A stretch of DNA of 64,000 nt, from NCBI GenBank assembly GCA_013397865.1, contig VZTI01002652.1, positions 255,662 through 319,661 on the forward strand. Reading direction: 5' to 3'. Positions 38,801 through 53,800 of the stretch are shown piece by piece (position 1 is the first letter of the stretch; each line of letters begins with the position of its first letter). The notes beneath the pieces were generated by a model, which worked only from the letters and a program-made list of their open reading frames with translations, ran no database searches and was not told where the DNA came from. Origin of the DNA: Struthidea cinerea (Eukaryota; Chordata; Aves; Passeriformes; Corcoracidae). The position numbers were made by a program, and so were the translations under genes.

Positions 38801-41800
38801 TAGAAGCACAGCATGTTTCACAGCAATCTAAAACTGTCCTTACTGACCACCACATTTTGGAGGAAGGCATATAAAACACAGAGCTGTACACAGATATAGT
38901 CACTTTGGATTTTGTTCATTTACTTCTGAAAAACAAAACTTTATTCTCTCATACTTGGAAACACCTTTTTTTAGGAGTCTATTAGTTTTTATCTAAAAAT
39001 ACAGTGTACTTTATATTAAAATAGCACACAACAAACAGCAGTAAGCCAATAACAGTGTGCATACTGTCTGTTTTCTAGCTGTAGGCCACCAGCCCACTAC
39101 ACAGTCTGAAAACATCCCACCAGCCTAGAGACTGCTCCCCATCAGCCCACCACTTTCCACCTGCATCCACTCACCACCACACCTTTTGCAGGGCGGTGGC
39201 ATGCTGGAGGCACCTTTTGAAAACAGAATTACAGAATCACACAATGTCTGGGTTGGAAGGGACCTTAAAGATCATCTAGCGCCAACCCTCCTGTCATGGG
39301 CAGGGATGCCACCTACTAGATCTGGTTGCTCAGAGCACCACCCAAAGCACCTACTAGACACCATGGTTTCCTGCAGAAGGGGTTGTTCCTTCATCACCTG
39401 AGACACATAGGTCTCAGCAGACGTGGAGGGAGAAAGGTTGAGGAGCACAGGGTAGGAACGTCAACCAGAAACAAAGCTGCTGCCATCTTAAGCTGGATAG
39501 TCAGGCCTGGGGCTAATCTGAGGAGCACTGGGCAAGAAGGGCAGCTGGGAACAGGTTGCATGTATTACTGTGGCAACAGTCTGCTCCTGACTATGATCTT
39601 TTCTGCACAAAATTACTGTACAATGAATGCTGTATTTTAACTATCTGCAGCCAAATAAACTCTGAAATACATGCAATGAATTCCCAAAATTCCCCAAAAT
39701 GTGCTGGACATATTCTGTGCATGTAGCCTAATTCTCATGTGACACGTATGTGCCACTTTTACTTATTGCTTTCCTGGCCTGAAAGGCTTGACTACCACTA
39801 ATGCAAGCTTTTTTTTTTTTTTTTTTTTTTATTAACAAANNNNNNNNNNNNNNNNNNNNNNNNCCCTATGCCAAGTTTTTTTTTTTTTTTTTTTTTTTTA
39901 ATTAACAAAAATTAGCCTTTCAGACTCCTATGTTTTCACAACCAAATTTCAAAGGTTTTGACACAATATATATGGGTAGACATAACCAGTCTTCTTTTCA
40001 CTTCTTCCTCACAAGTTCAGACAAAACCTGTTTCTATGATCAAAATTCTTTTACTAGTGGGTACAGACAAGACAAAAAACCCAAACTAGCCACATGTTCC
40101 TTGGTTTTCACCATGATAATGCCTGGTACATTTACAAGCATCTCTCCTCCCACCTATTCCCAGCTGGAAAATTATCCTGGATACATGGGCACAACAGAAT
40201 GCAGCCATGCTCCCAAACAGTCATACACACATCCAACAAAAGATTTCTGGCTACAATTTCTGAAGCTCTTCTCTTGTGGTCCAAGCTTATTCTCACTCCA
40301 GTTCCCCAAATTTCTACAAGGACAAACAAACTTCAACCAAGTCAAAAACGTTCATGACGTCTTTTCACCCATTGTTTCCATGTTTGCTTTAGAAAGAGAC
40401 TGCCTCAGGAAAGGAGCTGTCTTTACTTGTCCAGTACTGCCTGGACACGTTGTTGGCACTTCAGCCTAAAAAAGTTCCTGAAAATATTTTCATTTGTTCC
40501 ATACAGAACAGAATGCTCCTGCTAAATGATGCATTTGTTCAGCCACAGTAACAAACCCTTCCAGCTCTTTCTGCTATCCTAATCCAAATTGCACGCAGGG
40601 ACAAGGACACATGGAGGAACTGGGAAGCACTTGAAGAGGTGACTGGGAAGTGAATACGACTGAAATGGCTGAAGCTGCAGAGGAAGGATTTCACCATCTA
40701 AACCAAATAAAACATTGCTCCTAGAAGTAATTGTCTTGTGAAATAAGAGCTGCTTCCAAAAAGTGGGGTAGCATTATAATCTTACAGAATCCTCTCTCAC
40801 GCCTCCAAAAAATTTGGAATAGAGTTTTCAAACAGATTTTTTTCCAGGGCTAAGAAGGCAATCTCTACTTCAAATAAATATTTTTTTCTTTAAATACATT
40901 TCAATTTGTTTGTTTCACATAAGACTAGTAAAATTACATTGCTCAGTTGAAACTACTTTTTAGTTTTGGCTCAGGCCACAAAAAGGGAAAGAATGATGGA
41001 AAACCAGAACAGTGTTTAGACTCATCTGTTCCATGTTACTTGAAACACCAAGCCACCATTCACTCACAAGACACTGGCAAGCTGGCCACTTTTATACCAA
41101 TAACTTCAGAGCAAAACTTCTGCTTTTACATTCCTATCAAAGACCACAGTATATTCAGCTAAACTAAAACAATGCCCTTATTAAGAATGCTTCAGGCAAC
41201 ACCTTCAGTCTGCTTCAAAATAGCTGACACCTGTTTGCAGAAAGAGCTTCAATACTACTGATTGTTACAAAGCTACAGATCATTTTGTCTTGTCAATACC
41301 AGAACTTCTTAAAGCAAACAATGAAGTAGTAAAGACACCTGTTGGCAGTAACCCCTAGCAAGTTGTTTGTATGTTTAAAATAGACCTGCCCAATCACTTG
41401 CATATATGTTGTACTAATTCACTACTGGTTTAGTTCATTAATCTCAAGCAGCTCTGCATTTCCCCATGCCTCATATAAACAGAACCTTTTCCATTTGACT
41501 ATACTAATTAAGATCATTACTGCCAAAGTAATGCAGAAACAACAATAAGCACAATCTAATAGGAGAGAATCACATAGAGCAAATGACAAATTTACTCTAA
41601 AATGGAAGTGCACAATTAATGTTTTCCCAAGGTACAAAAAACATCTAATTCTCTGCTGAGAAGCAGAAAGGAGTCAACACATACTACTACTATACAAAGT
41701 TATAGCAAATCCTAAATTAAAAAAACCCCTTTCAAGTAAAGGCCTAAGAGCATGATGTGGCTAAATGATTCTGTGATCTCAGGATGCATCACAGGTCTTC

Positions 41801-44800
41801 TCAAAGATCTGAAACAAAATTTATAAGCTTACGATATAGGCAAGTAATCTCATATCTAGATTATGTAATGATCAAACTATGATACTTAAAGGCAAAACAG
41901 TTTTGATTCAGTAACTGCTTACATTCATGCTAGCATTAGATACAAAAGGACATGATTTGATTGTTCTCCTGGAGATTCCATAACAAGCATTTTCATGTGT
42001 CATTTAACATGTAACTGGTTAAGCCAGATGAAAATTTGCCAAGTCTTTAGTAAACTGGAAATTATTTTACACCATGTAACACCAGAAAATATTCTGAAGT
42101 TTATTACCAGGAATTCATCTCGTCCTACTTAAAAATTAGAATGTTGTCTGTATTTTTCCAAAAACGTGTATTTTATCATCTCTCAAAGCAGAAATAAGAT
42201 TATGGGAATATAACCAGCCAAAAGCTAGCAAATAAAAATTTCTGTAGATTTTCAGACATTTTCCATTTCTTAAATGTTACTTTTAATAACAGGAGGGATT
42301 ACATTCAAACACACAGGTATTTTTAACATGACAGCAATGTTTACTGTACTATTCAGAATTATTAATTATGGTCTGAGAAGAAACACAGGCACTAAGCATT
42401 ACTAAAAAGTCACCATGAGCAATGGCTCTTCAGCTCTCTACCAAAACACGAGTAATGCTAACCAAGATTTGCTTACATTGCCTTACTACTGTATTTTCAT
42501 GATATTTTTGTCACAGTAAAACAACTTCACAATGTGAATTTTAAGAATGATGCATTATGCAAAACACATGCAGCTGTCTTCAAAGGGATGGTCCAAATGT
42601 ATGTATTTTGCAGATCTAACCAGAGCAATTTATATACCCTCCATCCCCAGAGGTATAAATTACTGCCTCCACATGAGAGGTGACAGGTGACCATGCTCAA
42701 CACAGGTAGCTTACTTCTGCAAAGTAACACAGATTAATTCACTAGTCTTTTTAACCCTAATTATTTACTTAAAAATAAACTAGGAACAGATATACTATCA
42801 GCCCCAGGCTCTTAGCAGCAAGGGCAGTAACTACTACCTTGAAGCAGCAATTTCATAAAATATTCAAATTAAATGTCAAGAACACATCTTTGTGTGCCTT
42901 GAATTATACCCTTTCTGTCTGCAGGAAAAAAATGTCCCCAGGAAAAAAGAGAGTTCCACAATAAATCTCAATTTTTATGTTTCAATGACAAAAAATTTCA
43001 ACACTGTCAATATGTGAAATGAGATCAGTAATTCTGACAGTTGGTCTCGGGACATAGCATGCAGAAGGTGAAAAAGATATTCTTTCCATTTGTTTTAAGA
43101 CATGTCTTCAAATACTAAAGGCTGAAAAAAGGTTTTTTTGTCAACTAAATACTGTCATATGGAAAAAAAAAAAAAAACTAAAGGAGGAGCTCTTAAACCA
43201 ATGTGGATAAAGTAAAGTTCAATTGGTATCAGCGATATTACAAGACTAAGAAGCCAGGATAAGGACACTTCTAGATCAGGATAACATAAGGAACTTTGCC
43301 TAACCCCAGAATGGGCCCTTCTTTGGTGACTTAACCAAAAATAAATTGCGCAATTGTACAACAACTTCATAGACAGTGGTGCAAATTTCCCTAACATCAG
43401 CAAGTCCTTAGTGAGAATATAGCTGCTGAATATACCGAGCGTCTTTTTATGCTGTTATTTGAATAGAACACACAGAGACAATATCTGAGAATTTATGTAA
43501 AAGACTGATTGAAATGTTAAACTTACAGCTGTGGTAAATTGGGTCTAACAAAGGGATCGTTTTCTGCCCCATTCACAGCTTTATTTTTCCTCTGCTTGGG
43601 TTCAGAATTGGCAGATGGTGCCTGAGAATTATTTGTAGTTGGAGGCTTTCGCTTGGCCAGGAGCTTTCTTTGCCTTTCAATGTCTTCCCTTTGTTGATTC
43701 ACCCACTCTTGCTGCCTGTAAACCCCAAAAAAAGCTTTATTAAAGTTTCATCAATTTGCATTTTTTTAAAGAACTATCTTTTTAACTGATAAGGCATTTA
43801 GAAATTTTAGAAAACTTACTGTACATGTGAAAATGTTTCCTAGGAGAAAGAATACCAGTGTTCTTCATGAGGTGAAAACATTTTGCTCAAGTTATGGCAC
43901 AATTTACTTTTTAAATATAGGGTAGTTTCAGGGGTTTTTGTTTGGTTGGGTTTTTATGGTTTTTGTTGTTCTGGGGTTTTGTGCGTGTTTGTTTTGGGGT
44001 TTTTTGTTTTGTTTTTGAAAGTGTTATGCATGACTTCTGCACTAGAAAAAGAAAATATCTATCTGAGCTGGTGGATACCTTCTTTTATACCATAAAAAAC
44101 GCCCCCTGACAGCATCAACAGAGAGTACCTGATTTTTATAGGCCAAATATGGAATTTGATCTGGCCGTTCCCAAATAAATCATCAGTTTGGTTACATGGC
44201 AAAGCATTACAGCTTTTACGCAAAACATATCTGAAGATTGTTTTTAAGACTGTTGAGAAAAACAGTGTCCTAGACAATCCCACAATGCTAAGACTAAATA
44301 CTGCCCTTCAAAAACCAGAATCTTGGTGAATTACATTTTAAAATATACGTATCCTTCTATCTATATATATGTATCTCCAATGAATCAGACTCATTACCAA
44401 AAAACACCTTTGGAAGCACTGCATAGTCATTTTACCACCATCTCTGACAGTCTTGCAAAGTTCTTTTCCTTGGCCCCTTCTCTGCTGAAACACTTGCTAC
44501 AGCAGCTCTTTTCCAGGTGGTTGTTGTCCCCCATCCACTTGCACTAGACTCCAGCTGAAGCTGCCAGATTTTTCACTGCTCCTTCACAGCACTAAGGAGC
44601 AGGATGCCTGACAAAGCTGCTGCCATGAGGATGTGCAGGTAGCACCTACGTGATCAGTGAGAACTTCACAGACCTCATCTGTCCCTATGACCACCGGTGA
44701 TACATGGTTAGCTTCCTGAAAAATCACCGATTTAGTTTTATAGCTCTTTCCATCAGCTGAGTTGAATAATTAAGTGCTGCTTATTTACTACATTCATGCT

Positions 44801-47800
44801 TTTCTAAAGAGAGTTAAAACGAAGTGAAACCAAACTGTTTTTTAAAGACACAGAACCTTAGCATTCCCTCAGCTGACTAATGGAGTTCTATACTCTATTC
44901 TCAGTCTTCAAAAGGCAAAGCAAACTACAACATATGAAAAGCTGCTTCAATCCTAGAACATTAGTAATAAAAAAATCCACTAGAGGGAAGTAACAATTAG
45001 TGAGAATTTTAAGAACGTAGCATTGACTAACTTCACAAGATTTTGAAATGCAAAGCCATCTGTCCACTGTTCAGTAAATGAAGCACCATGACGAACTGTT
45101 GTAAAATGCCCCAGGCGTAATCTGTCTTGCATGCTCTTCTCTCTGCTTGCCAGCTTCTCCTGTGTGCTCTAAGAAAACAACAAAAAAAATTTCATATTTA
45201 GTAACACTAAAGTGTTCAAAAAGTCAATAAAACACTCAGGGTTTTTTCCCTCCAACAGCCTTTTAAGGCAAGGATAAGAGGAGAGTAAATGAAAATATCC
45301 TGTAGTATTTACACTATTTATTTTAATTTCTACAGAACTCAAGCATCTGCAGTTGTCAGAATCAGTACTAGAGGATGACTTATGCAGAAAAAGGATAACC
45401 TGAGTTTGGCTCAGTTTTCCTATAAAGTTTACTGCTCTTCGTCATTAAAAAACCACTTTATTTGCAAATACAGAAAAACTGATAAGAGTATCAGCATCAC
45501 AGAGGATATAATTAAGATTCTATCTGCACATGTCTACTACAACACATGAGCCGACTTAGATATTATAAAGACTGCACCTACTATACTTAGCCTGGAAACT
45601 TACTTCCTGGAAACAGAGCATCTGTGTTACTACTTGTACCAAAGCAACTTGGGGCAGGGACCTTTATGTGAGAATGCACTGTGGGCAGGCTTAACTGCAA
45701 CCAGACATTCACTTGCAGTGACAGAAGCAGATGCCCTTCTTAGAACCAGCACTGCTACCACAAGCATCCTTGGGATGTGACAACCGAGTCTGCCTAGTCT
45801 CTTCAGAGAGAAAAGAGCACTGTGAACACCTAATGCAAGGAAACCTCTTTAATTGTTACAAATGCTTGCTTCCTAAGAAATGTCTATGGTCCAAAATCAC
45901 ACACACAAAAAGTGAGAAGTTGTCAGAATTAAGGATCTTTTTGCAAACAGACTTACAGACTGAAGAAGGGCCTTTCACAAGAAACATCCCTTGTGGTATT
46001 CTCAGTCTGAAGGTACCCATCTACTATCATGCCAAACAGATCTGATGCATCTTTTCCCTGCATTCCCCTCTCATGCTGGAACTTAAAAAGATCTGCAATA
46101 ATTTATTTATGACATGCTAGTGAGGAAACTCTCCCTAATCCTCCAATGGCTCACTTTTTACCATTGTATATGACAGCAGCATCCAGCAGCTAGCACTAGA
46201 AAAGGCACTTGGGCTGTTTATCTTAAAATTTTTTGTATCCTGATTTGTAATAACACGATTTTCCATTAACTTTTAAAGATTTTTTTTTTAGTTGAGGCTG
46301 TTTTAAAGAAGAGGGAGAGAAACAGGGTATCCTTGTCTTCCGATAAATTGCTGCTAGTTTAAATATAATGGGCATGAAATTTTAAAAAAAATTTCTTTTA
46401 TTAGTAGTGGTATGAAGGCAGTCATCTTCACTTCCTTTTTTCCATTAATTCAGAGCTAACATGGCATTTTATCATGTTACATCAAAAATTACCTTAGCCA
46501 CTTAAGTGTCTCACAAAGAGATATTATCCACTTCTCTCCATGACAGATTACGTTTAAAAATTATTTCATCCACTGTGATCTTACAATTTGTCCAGAAAAT
46601 ATGCCATATATGAAATTCTTAACTTTTATGCTTTGCTATATCTTGAATTCCTTACAATGGGTAAATCCTTAAATTAAAAAAGGTACATTTTCCACAAATC
46701 TCAAAAAGGCTAAACATTTTATGTAGCTTATTCAGGTTTATAAAAATACTGCCAGATAGAGATCATGGATATGAAGTTTCAATCTCAATCAACTAATGTG
46801 AAAAAGTTGAAGTGAAAATGATGAATCATAATGGAGTTTTACTGCAATCTTCCAGCTTGTATCACATAGATTTTAAGAGCAGTAAACTTACCTTTTCAAT
46901 TAGAAGCTTCTTGCTCATTGAAATACATTTGTTTAACCTTTCTTTGTATTTTTCAAGTAGTTTTTGTTGTTCATCTATTTGTCTTCTAAGATCACAATTA
47001 GCCTAATAAATACACACAAAATATGAAGAGGTATATTGAAACAGTATGTTTTATATTAGCTGTCACAGAAAATAAATACCTCTACTTTTACATTACTAAA
47101 GTAAGGAACACACTTAAACACATCTATTTATCTAAAGAAAGATTTAATTTCACAAATTTATCCCAAACTGCAGAAGGATGCCTTGCTTCCCTTTTATTTC
47201 CTTTACATTGTCCTGCATTCTGTATTACAGAGGATTCAGCATATAGAGAATATATAAAAGCTCTGTACCAATCTCTTGTTCAGCTCTCCACTGAGGGCTC
47301 CACTTTCATTTAAACAGAAAGTTTAAATTTTAGCATCAGATCCTTACATACAATTTCTGAAGTCATGTGAATCCTAATATCTTCAATTTAAAAGAAAGCA
47401 AAAATTTACAATGATAAAAGTTTCAATTACCTGAGTAGGAAGTTTAACAAATTTCCTGTGTTCCAATTATATTTAACTTATTACCTTAAAAATCCCACAA
47501 CAATATTATCTTTATTAAAACAGCATTTTTTAAAAAAGTTTAGGGTTGTCTATCCCATATTGTTGAGCATGTGTTAAAACAGTCTACATATAAGATTTCA
47601 TAGTATATGATTGCATGGGTCAATATTTTTATGTATTGTACATATGTACGTACACATACAAACACTAAATGTACTACAACTTCTGAATACAGGTTTGTTT
47701 CATATTTCATATTTCTATTTATCACCTCTCCAATGCTTCCTTCACGAGCATAAGCATTAAGATTTTTTTTCTAAAAACATGTCTTAGAGCACAGTATAGC

Positions 47801-50800
47801 ATAGTTTTCTTATTAAAAGTAGTTATTCATTGCCTGTAATTATATCTGTCACAATCACCTCCATTCTGAAAATGCCAACAGTTGTTCCACTGATAAGGGC
47901 TATTCACAATTAGAACCAAAAAAAACCCCAAAACCACCCGTTAGGTGAATTATAACATGAATATAAAGAATTAATCAACTGCCTGCAAACTGCATTAGCT
48001 TTCTTTGCGCCTTTGGAAGTCTATTAACATATTTAATCATTAACAAGTTGTAGTACAGAAGCTGAAAAAAACACCTTATACACTTCATTATATAGACTTC
48101 TTAGATTTAAGACAAAAATTAAAAACTTGTTATACCTTTTAATTTAGGTAATTTTTAAAAAATCTAAAATATCTGCCTCATATTCAGTCTGTTGTTCTGA
48201 ATAAATACCTTTACCCCATGTCCAACACTTACCCTGAGTAAGTCATCTATACGACCTTCTTTCTTTTCCAAGTCTTGATTTTTATTACTTTCTAGTGCAG
48301 CTAATTTCAGCATTGTGAGATCAGTCTAAAAAGAATATTTTGAAATATTTATTTTTTCCTTTAACAACTACAGCACGATTCTTCTTATGTTTGTTAGGAA
48401 GAGAAATAAACTACTTTAAAACATTCAACAGGATCAGCAAATCTTATTTTCAGGTGTTTTGGAAGTGTCATGACAGGTTCTTATTAAAAACTGCTTTGCC
48501 TCCTCATGAGGACAACTGTGAACAGTTGGGACAAACCATTAACAGTATTAAAAGACTTCATCACCAACTGAGAAGTTATTGTTCATAAAAAAGCATAAAA
48601 AACAGGGCAAGAACATAAATGTCAACTAATTAATTTCTCTGTATTGGTCAACAGGTGAAGCAAACTTTTCTGACTAACACATGAAAGATAGAAAAGATCA
48701 CACCAGAAATGGCAGAGAGAATGAAACAGCTGCTTTCAGCTTTTAAAAGTCACGTCAGAACTGTGTGTTGATCACTTTGATTGCCATCTCATTTTTCTTC
48801 TTCAATGTCTAATTTTAAATGCAGGATGACAATGGCAGCTGTCAATTCAAATACTGCCTGAAAGAGCAGCCTCTACTTCTAAAATCACACAACAGCTAAA
48901 ATCTTGAGCAAAAACCTACCAATGACATGGTCATCTATGTAATCATGAAGTGCAATGCTGGGAGCTGAGCAACTGCTGACTACAAAATTCACCAGAGATA
49001 TTTAAATTATGAGCTGCTGAACTTAACAGAAAAATGCTTCGGCAATTTTAAAAAGCAAAGCTTTTGAAAGCCTTTAAGAGTTTAGAAGAAGTTAAAGAGA
49101 AAGAAATAAACATAACTATCTTTTTTTCCTGCAGTCTGAAGTGATATAGGATAGCTGTATGCAAAAAGTTACCTGAGTAATCTTAATAGATAACTGCTTT
49201 GGTTGTGTGAGAGGGTGGTCCCCGAAAGCTAATGAAGTAGGAGAAGGACTATTCTGTCGAACCTGAAAGGCATGAAAGCAAGTATTTTAGACACAGCTGT
49301 AATATTTAATTATGAGCATAGCCTTGTTACAACTCTTTGCAGGAACATCACAAAGAACAGAGAAACAAGGTATTTTTCTCACACAAGGTACTACTTGGAG
49401 CACTGCATTGAGAGCTGCCAGTATGGCGTTACATATCACTTGCAGTTCAGGAAGGATGCAATATATTCTCTAAGAAAACTAAGATTGTCACTTTTGGGAA
49501 ACAGACTGAAAGATTTAAGACAATACAAGACTGACATATGGTGATGTCAGTCTTACACAGACTTATTTTTCTGATTCTGAGCTTTCACAACCCAAGGATA
49601 ATGCGAGTTATTTTTGGAGTGTTTAGTTCTCGTGGGAGAACCAGAGAGGGGAAGCTAGTGCAGATCAGAACACAAATCCTGTTAATGAACCTAGTTTGTG
49701 TGAATGAGACCTTTTTCAAGCCAAATTCCACAATCTGTGTTACACTCCATATTGCTGGCAAGACCAAGAGGATGCCTGAAGTTGAATGTACATGGAATAA
49801 AAGCTGAGGTCTACCATCAGAGAAAACAAATCCTTTCTGTAACCAGCAAAATTTGTTTGGCCATTTAGAGTAACATGTTGGTATGCTGAGCACCAAAATT
49901 GTGGTTATGAGAAGGAAAAGAATGAATTAGCATGACCAACAAAGGGAATTTTAAAGGCAGATTAGGTATCAATTATTTTTAAAAACTACGATTTATCAAA
50001 AACTGAGCTTTTAAAGTCCCAAGTTAGGAGTTGAAGTTTCCTTGTAAGTAACAAAAAACCTCTCCTTTTTTGTGTGAGGCCTATGAATACATGTCATTAC
50101 AACATTTTAACATTTATTCAACATTTTACATAACTACTTTGCATTTAAAAAGATGTTTAAGAAAAAATGACCCAGTGTTAATAGAAAAATTTAGTTTTAA
50201 TACTTAATTTGATTTTTTTTTTCCTGTTGGAAGAATGAACTCTTTCCCAGGAGTTGTTTCTTTCAAAACTCTCCCCTTGAATACAGATTATTTTTAATTT
50301 CGCTATTTTTAGACTATAAAACTATCTCCAGTAGTTAGGAAGTTGACGGACTTACAGAAGAAGGAGTGGAATGTGAATTCTGAGGAGAGCGGATTGCAGG
50401 AGGTACGCCTCGCACTGGACTTGAGCCGTTTCCACCTTGGTACTGTAGAGCAGATACGGCCCTCCAATTAGTCAAGCTTCTCAAAATACATTATACATCT
50501 ACTGAATGATACAGCTCATCTGTACACAGGATTTGTAAATCAGATTGTATTACTTTTATTAGTGCAGCCTTTAGCTGCTTAAAGAAAAGTGTGAAAGATA
50601 ATAGGTTTTGTATTTTAGTTCAGGTTCCACCAAGAGATGACTACATCTCTGCTTCAAGGTTTAATAGTCAGAAGCTTACGTAAAGAAAAAAAGAAGTAAT
50701 CTCTCAAGAGGCCTGTCCATTACAACCAAAAATGCTGCAGCATGCAAAAAAAGCTAAAAGGATATTTTAAAAGGAAATTTTAAAACCGAAGTAAAATTTA

Positions 50801-53800
50801 CAAAATTCTTACCTCAAAATAGTCACTAATCTTGTGACCACGTCCCCCAATATTCTTTCCTGCAATAAACACAGTAATACATTAGAATTGGTTAAATGAA
50901 TTACTTGTAGAGGTGTCTCACATTTTTACCTATAAAGTAATTATAGCAAAATCTTACCACTTGTCAATTGGTTTTCTTTGATGTGGCAATATGTGATGTC
51001 CCTACGTAGGTAATTAAGGGATTGGCCAAAACAAAGGGATTTTCATATTCTATTCATTGAGAAATCAGATATTACACACTCAATTCCTAAACCAGTTTAG
51101 AGCAGACTTAGAAGAAACCCTAGATCTCTTCTAGATAACAGGAAACTCATCTCTCATCCTACAGATCAAACCTTTAGCTCTAAGTCCCTCCCCTTTTCAA
51201 GCACTGTCTCAAAGTTCACCCACTTCTAAAGTATCAAATTAACCAAATCTACTAACGTTATATACTCCGGCTGAGTTATTATGCCCAAATGTTCTGCCCA
51301 AGGATTTTCCTAAATGCCAGTAACAGTGAGGGCATAGAGGATGACAAGTATTTCCGGTCCTCTTAACCTATTTATGAATTAGGCAACTCACAGTGTTAAC
51401 TAGAGAAACAAAACATCAGAGAATGAGATTAGAATTAATCTTAAACGTATTGAGACTTCAGAAGAACTAACGTGAATTGCATTGCTTCAACATGAGGACC
51501 TGATCCGTATGTGGCATTCCAGAGATTGTGCCTATACCTTATCCAATGCACAAATGCTTTCTTCTGTTCGGCCCTAAGATGACCGATACATCTTAAGACT
51601 GTTTTTCTCCTGTATAAGTCAGACTACCTGTTGGGAGACATCTTGGAAATGACTACTGTTCAAAGCTTTTTACTTTACAGAATGAAATTTTTGCAATACA
51701 TTAAGAGATCCTTACCCATTGATCCATAAATTCAATTTCTACTTTTTAGCAAAGATTTTCAAGCTTTTCTGTTGTTTCAGCCCTGATGAATTCTCTCTAG
51801 ACCAATATACCGCTGTAGTGACACTGCTGCATAATGCTGTGTCACTAAGTAACACAAAAAACCAGAAACATATGGCAGCCCTTTTTGTGTCAAGACTTTT
51901 AACAGTAAAATTTAGATAATTCCAAGACCTAGAACAGCACACAGCCAACTTCTGCAGTAGTTACCCAGTCAGTGTACGTACCACTGCTACTTCCCTCCAG
52001 CCAATTCTTTACCTACCCTGTAATTCTGCTAGTGATTTGTCTTCATGCTTAATTCTCACATAACACTTTATCAAATTAAAATGTGCTTTCATTCAGATAA
52101 ATGAGACAGACTGCATTCCTTTTAAGTATAGAAAAATATATTTGATGTCATGTTACAGAACTCTGCACTGAAGAAATATGTCAAATTATTTTGGCACAGC
52201 CAATTATGAATAGATTTACACTGATTTATCCCACATTCCAATTACTTCTATGTTCTAAACAATCCTTTTCTTCAACATCTATAGATTAATTTACATAGTC
52301 AATATCCTGGGTATGCAATATACAAGAGATTGATTTCTTGTTTCTTTTTTCCAATACAATAGAAGTGAATTATTTGCTGTGCTTCGACTACACTGTACCA
52401 CTCCAAGAGGCTGCAGCTTCTTAGGCCAGCTCCTTGAGAATTTTGCAGTGCAGACTATTCAGTTTCACTGCTGCTGACAGTAAAACAGTAATTATAAGAC
52501 ATTATAATTGTGTTTTCTATATTAAAAAGTTCCGAAAATTTCCATCATGTCTAATTTCAACACTCATTAGTAACAGGAAGGATAAGCTACTAGAACAATG
52601 AAAATGGGAAATTTCATTCAGGTTCTTTGAACAAAGCAGGTGTCTATGAAGTAACACTTACAAAGAAATTAATTTTAGTCAAACTACATAATTCTTCTAC
52701 TAATAGCATGCTGCATCACAAAGACTTCCAGATATGGAGCCCATTGATATATATCTGAAGTGACATTTTCTAGCTCAGTTAGAACGAAAAATAAAGCTGA
52801 TACAGATGTTATCAGAGCTATTTCCGCTCCCCTTCTGATGAATTGTCTTGAGGTTAAATTTCCACCAGTCCTTGCCCAAAAGTTACTTAAAGAGAGGAAT
52901 GACAAAAACTAAACTCTGTAAATATGAAATTAGAAATCAGTCTCGTCATGATTTCCCCACCCCTCTAGACAACTACAATCTTTCATAGAAAAGGAAGAAC
53001 AAAATTCTATTTTTATATATACCTGTAAAACAAGTATGAGATATTGTAATTGGTAATCCCTTTTTCCCCTTATCTACTGAAAAGAAATTCAAACCACAAG
53101 GCATTTTGCATGAGAAGAGTTGCTGTAATTCTTAAAAAGATTACAGAGTTGTATCATAGCTGTGAGTTACACATGCAGTAGCTAATGATTCTTTTGGGTA
53201 ATTACCAGTCCAGTACACATTTTACTTGCCCATCCCCTTCCAGTGACAAATGGAAGAATACATAACTTATCATCCAAAACATAACACCCATCTTACGTAA
53301 GCAAAAACACAGAATTTGTAAGGCTAACAGTCAAAACTGTGTTACATGCAATCACTACCTAGTCAATTTATATTTTAGTTTACCTTGGCTGCTTTCACTC
53401 TGAGTATCTGCTTTTCTTTTTCTTCCTCTCGAAGGTTCTGACTGTTTCTTCTCTGGAGTCTACAAACAACAAAACGAACATGATGCAACACAGTTTCTAT
53501 TTATTTATATTATTGCTATATTATTGTGAAATAAATTTAAATCCTCATCCACAAAACATGATTTCACAATTCAGCAGGGATGTAATTTCAGATCATAGTT
53601 AAACTAGATAATATGATCTTTGGTCAATCAGGTAAGTATAAGCTAGAAGAGATATTTAAGAAAGTGGAAAGTAGTTCTTAAATTAGTTCCCAAAAGGCAA
53701 TTCCACATATTAATTGTTAAGCAATTACTCCTTTTCACCCATTCCAGGGTTTATGAACACCAATTTTGTTTCATTTATGTCTATAGTTTACCAAGATCTC

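Larger units (their letters stand above)
36246..43526 (-). other. TLK1 intron 11 (largest in window)
   Basis: 7.3 kb. It contains a 185-codon sense-strand open frame (37957-38514) without a recognised product, a CR1 end at 39.2-39.35 kb and the assembly gap at 39840-39863. The remainder is A+T-rich and unassigned. Confidence 0.8.
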
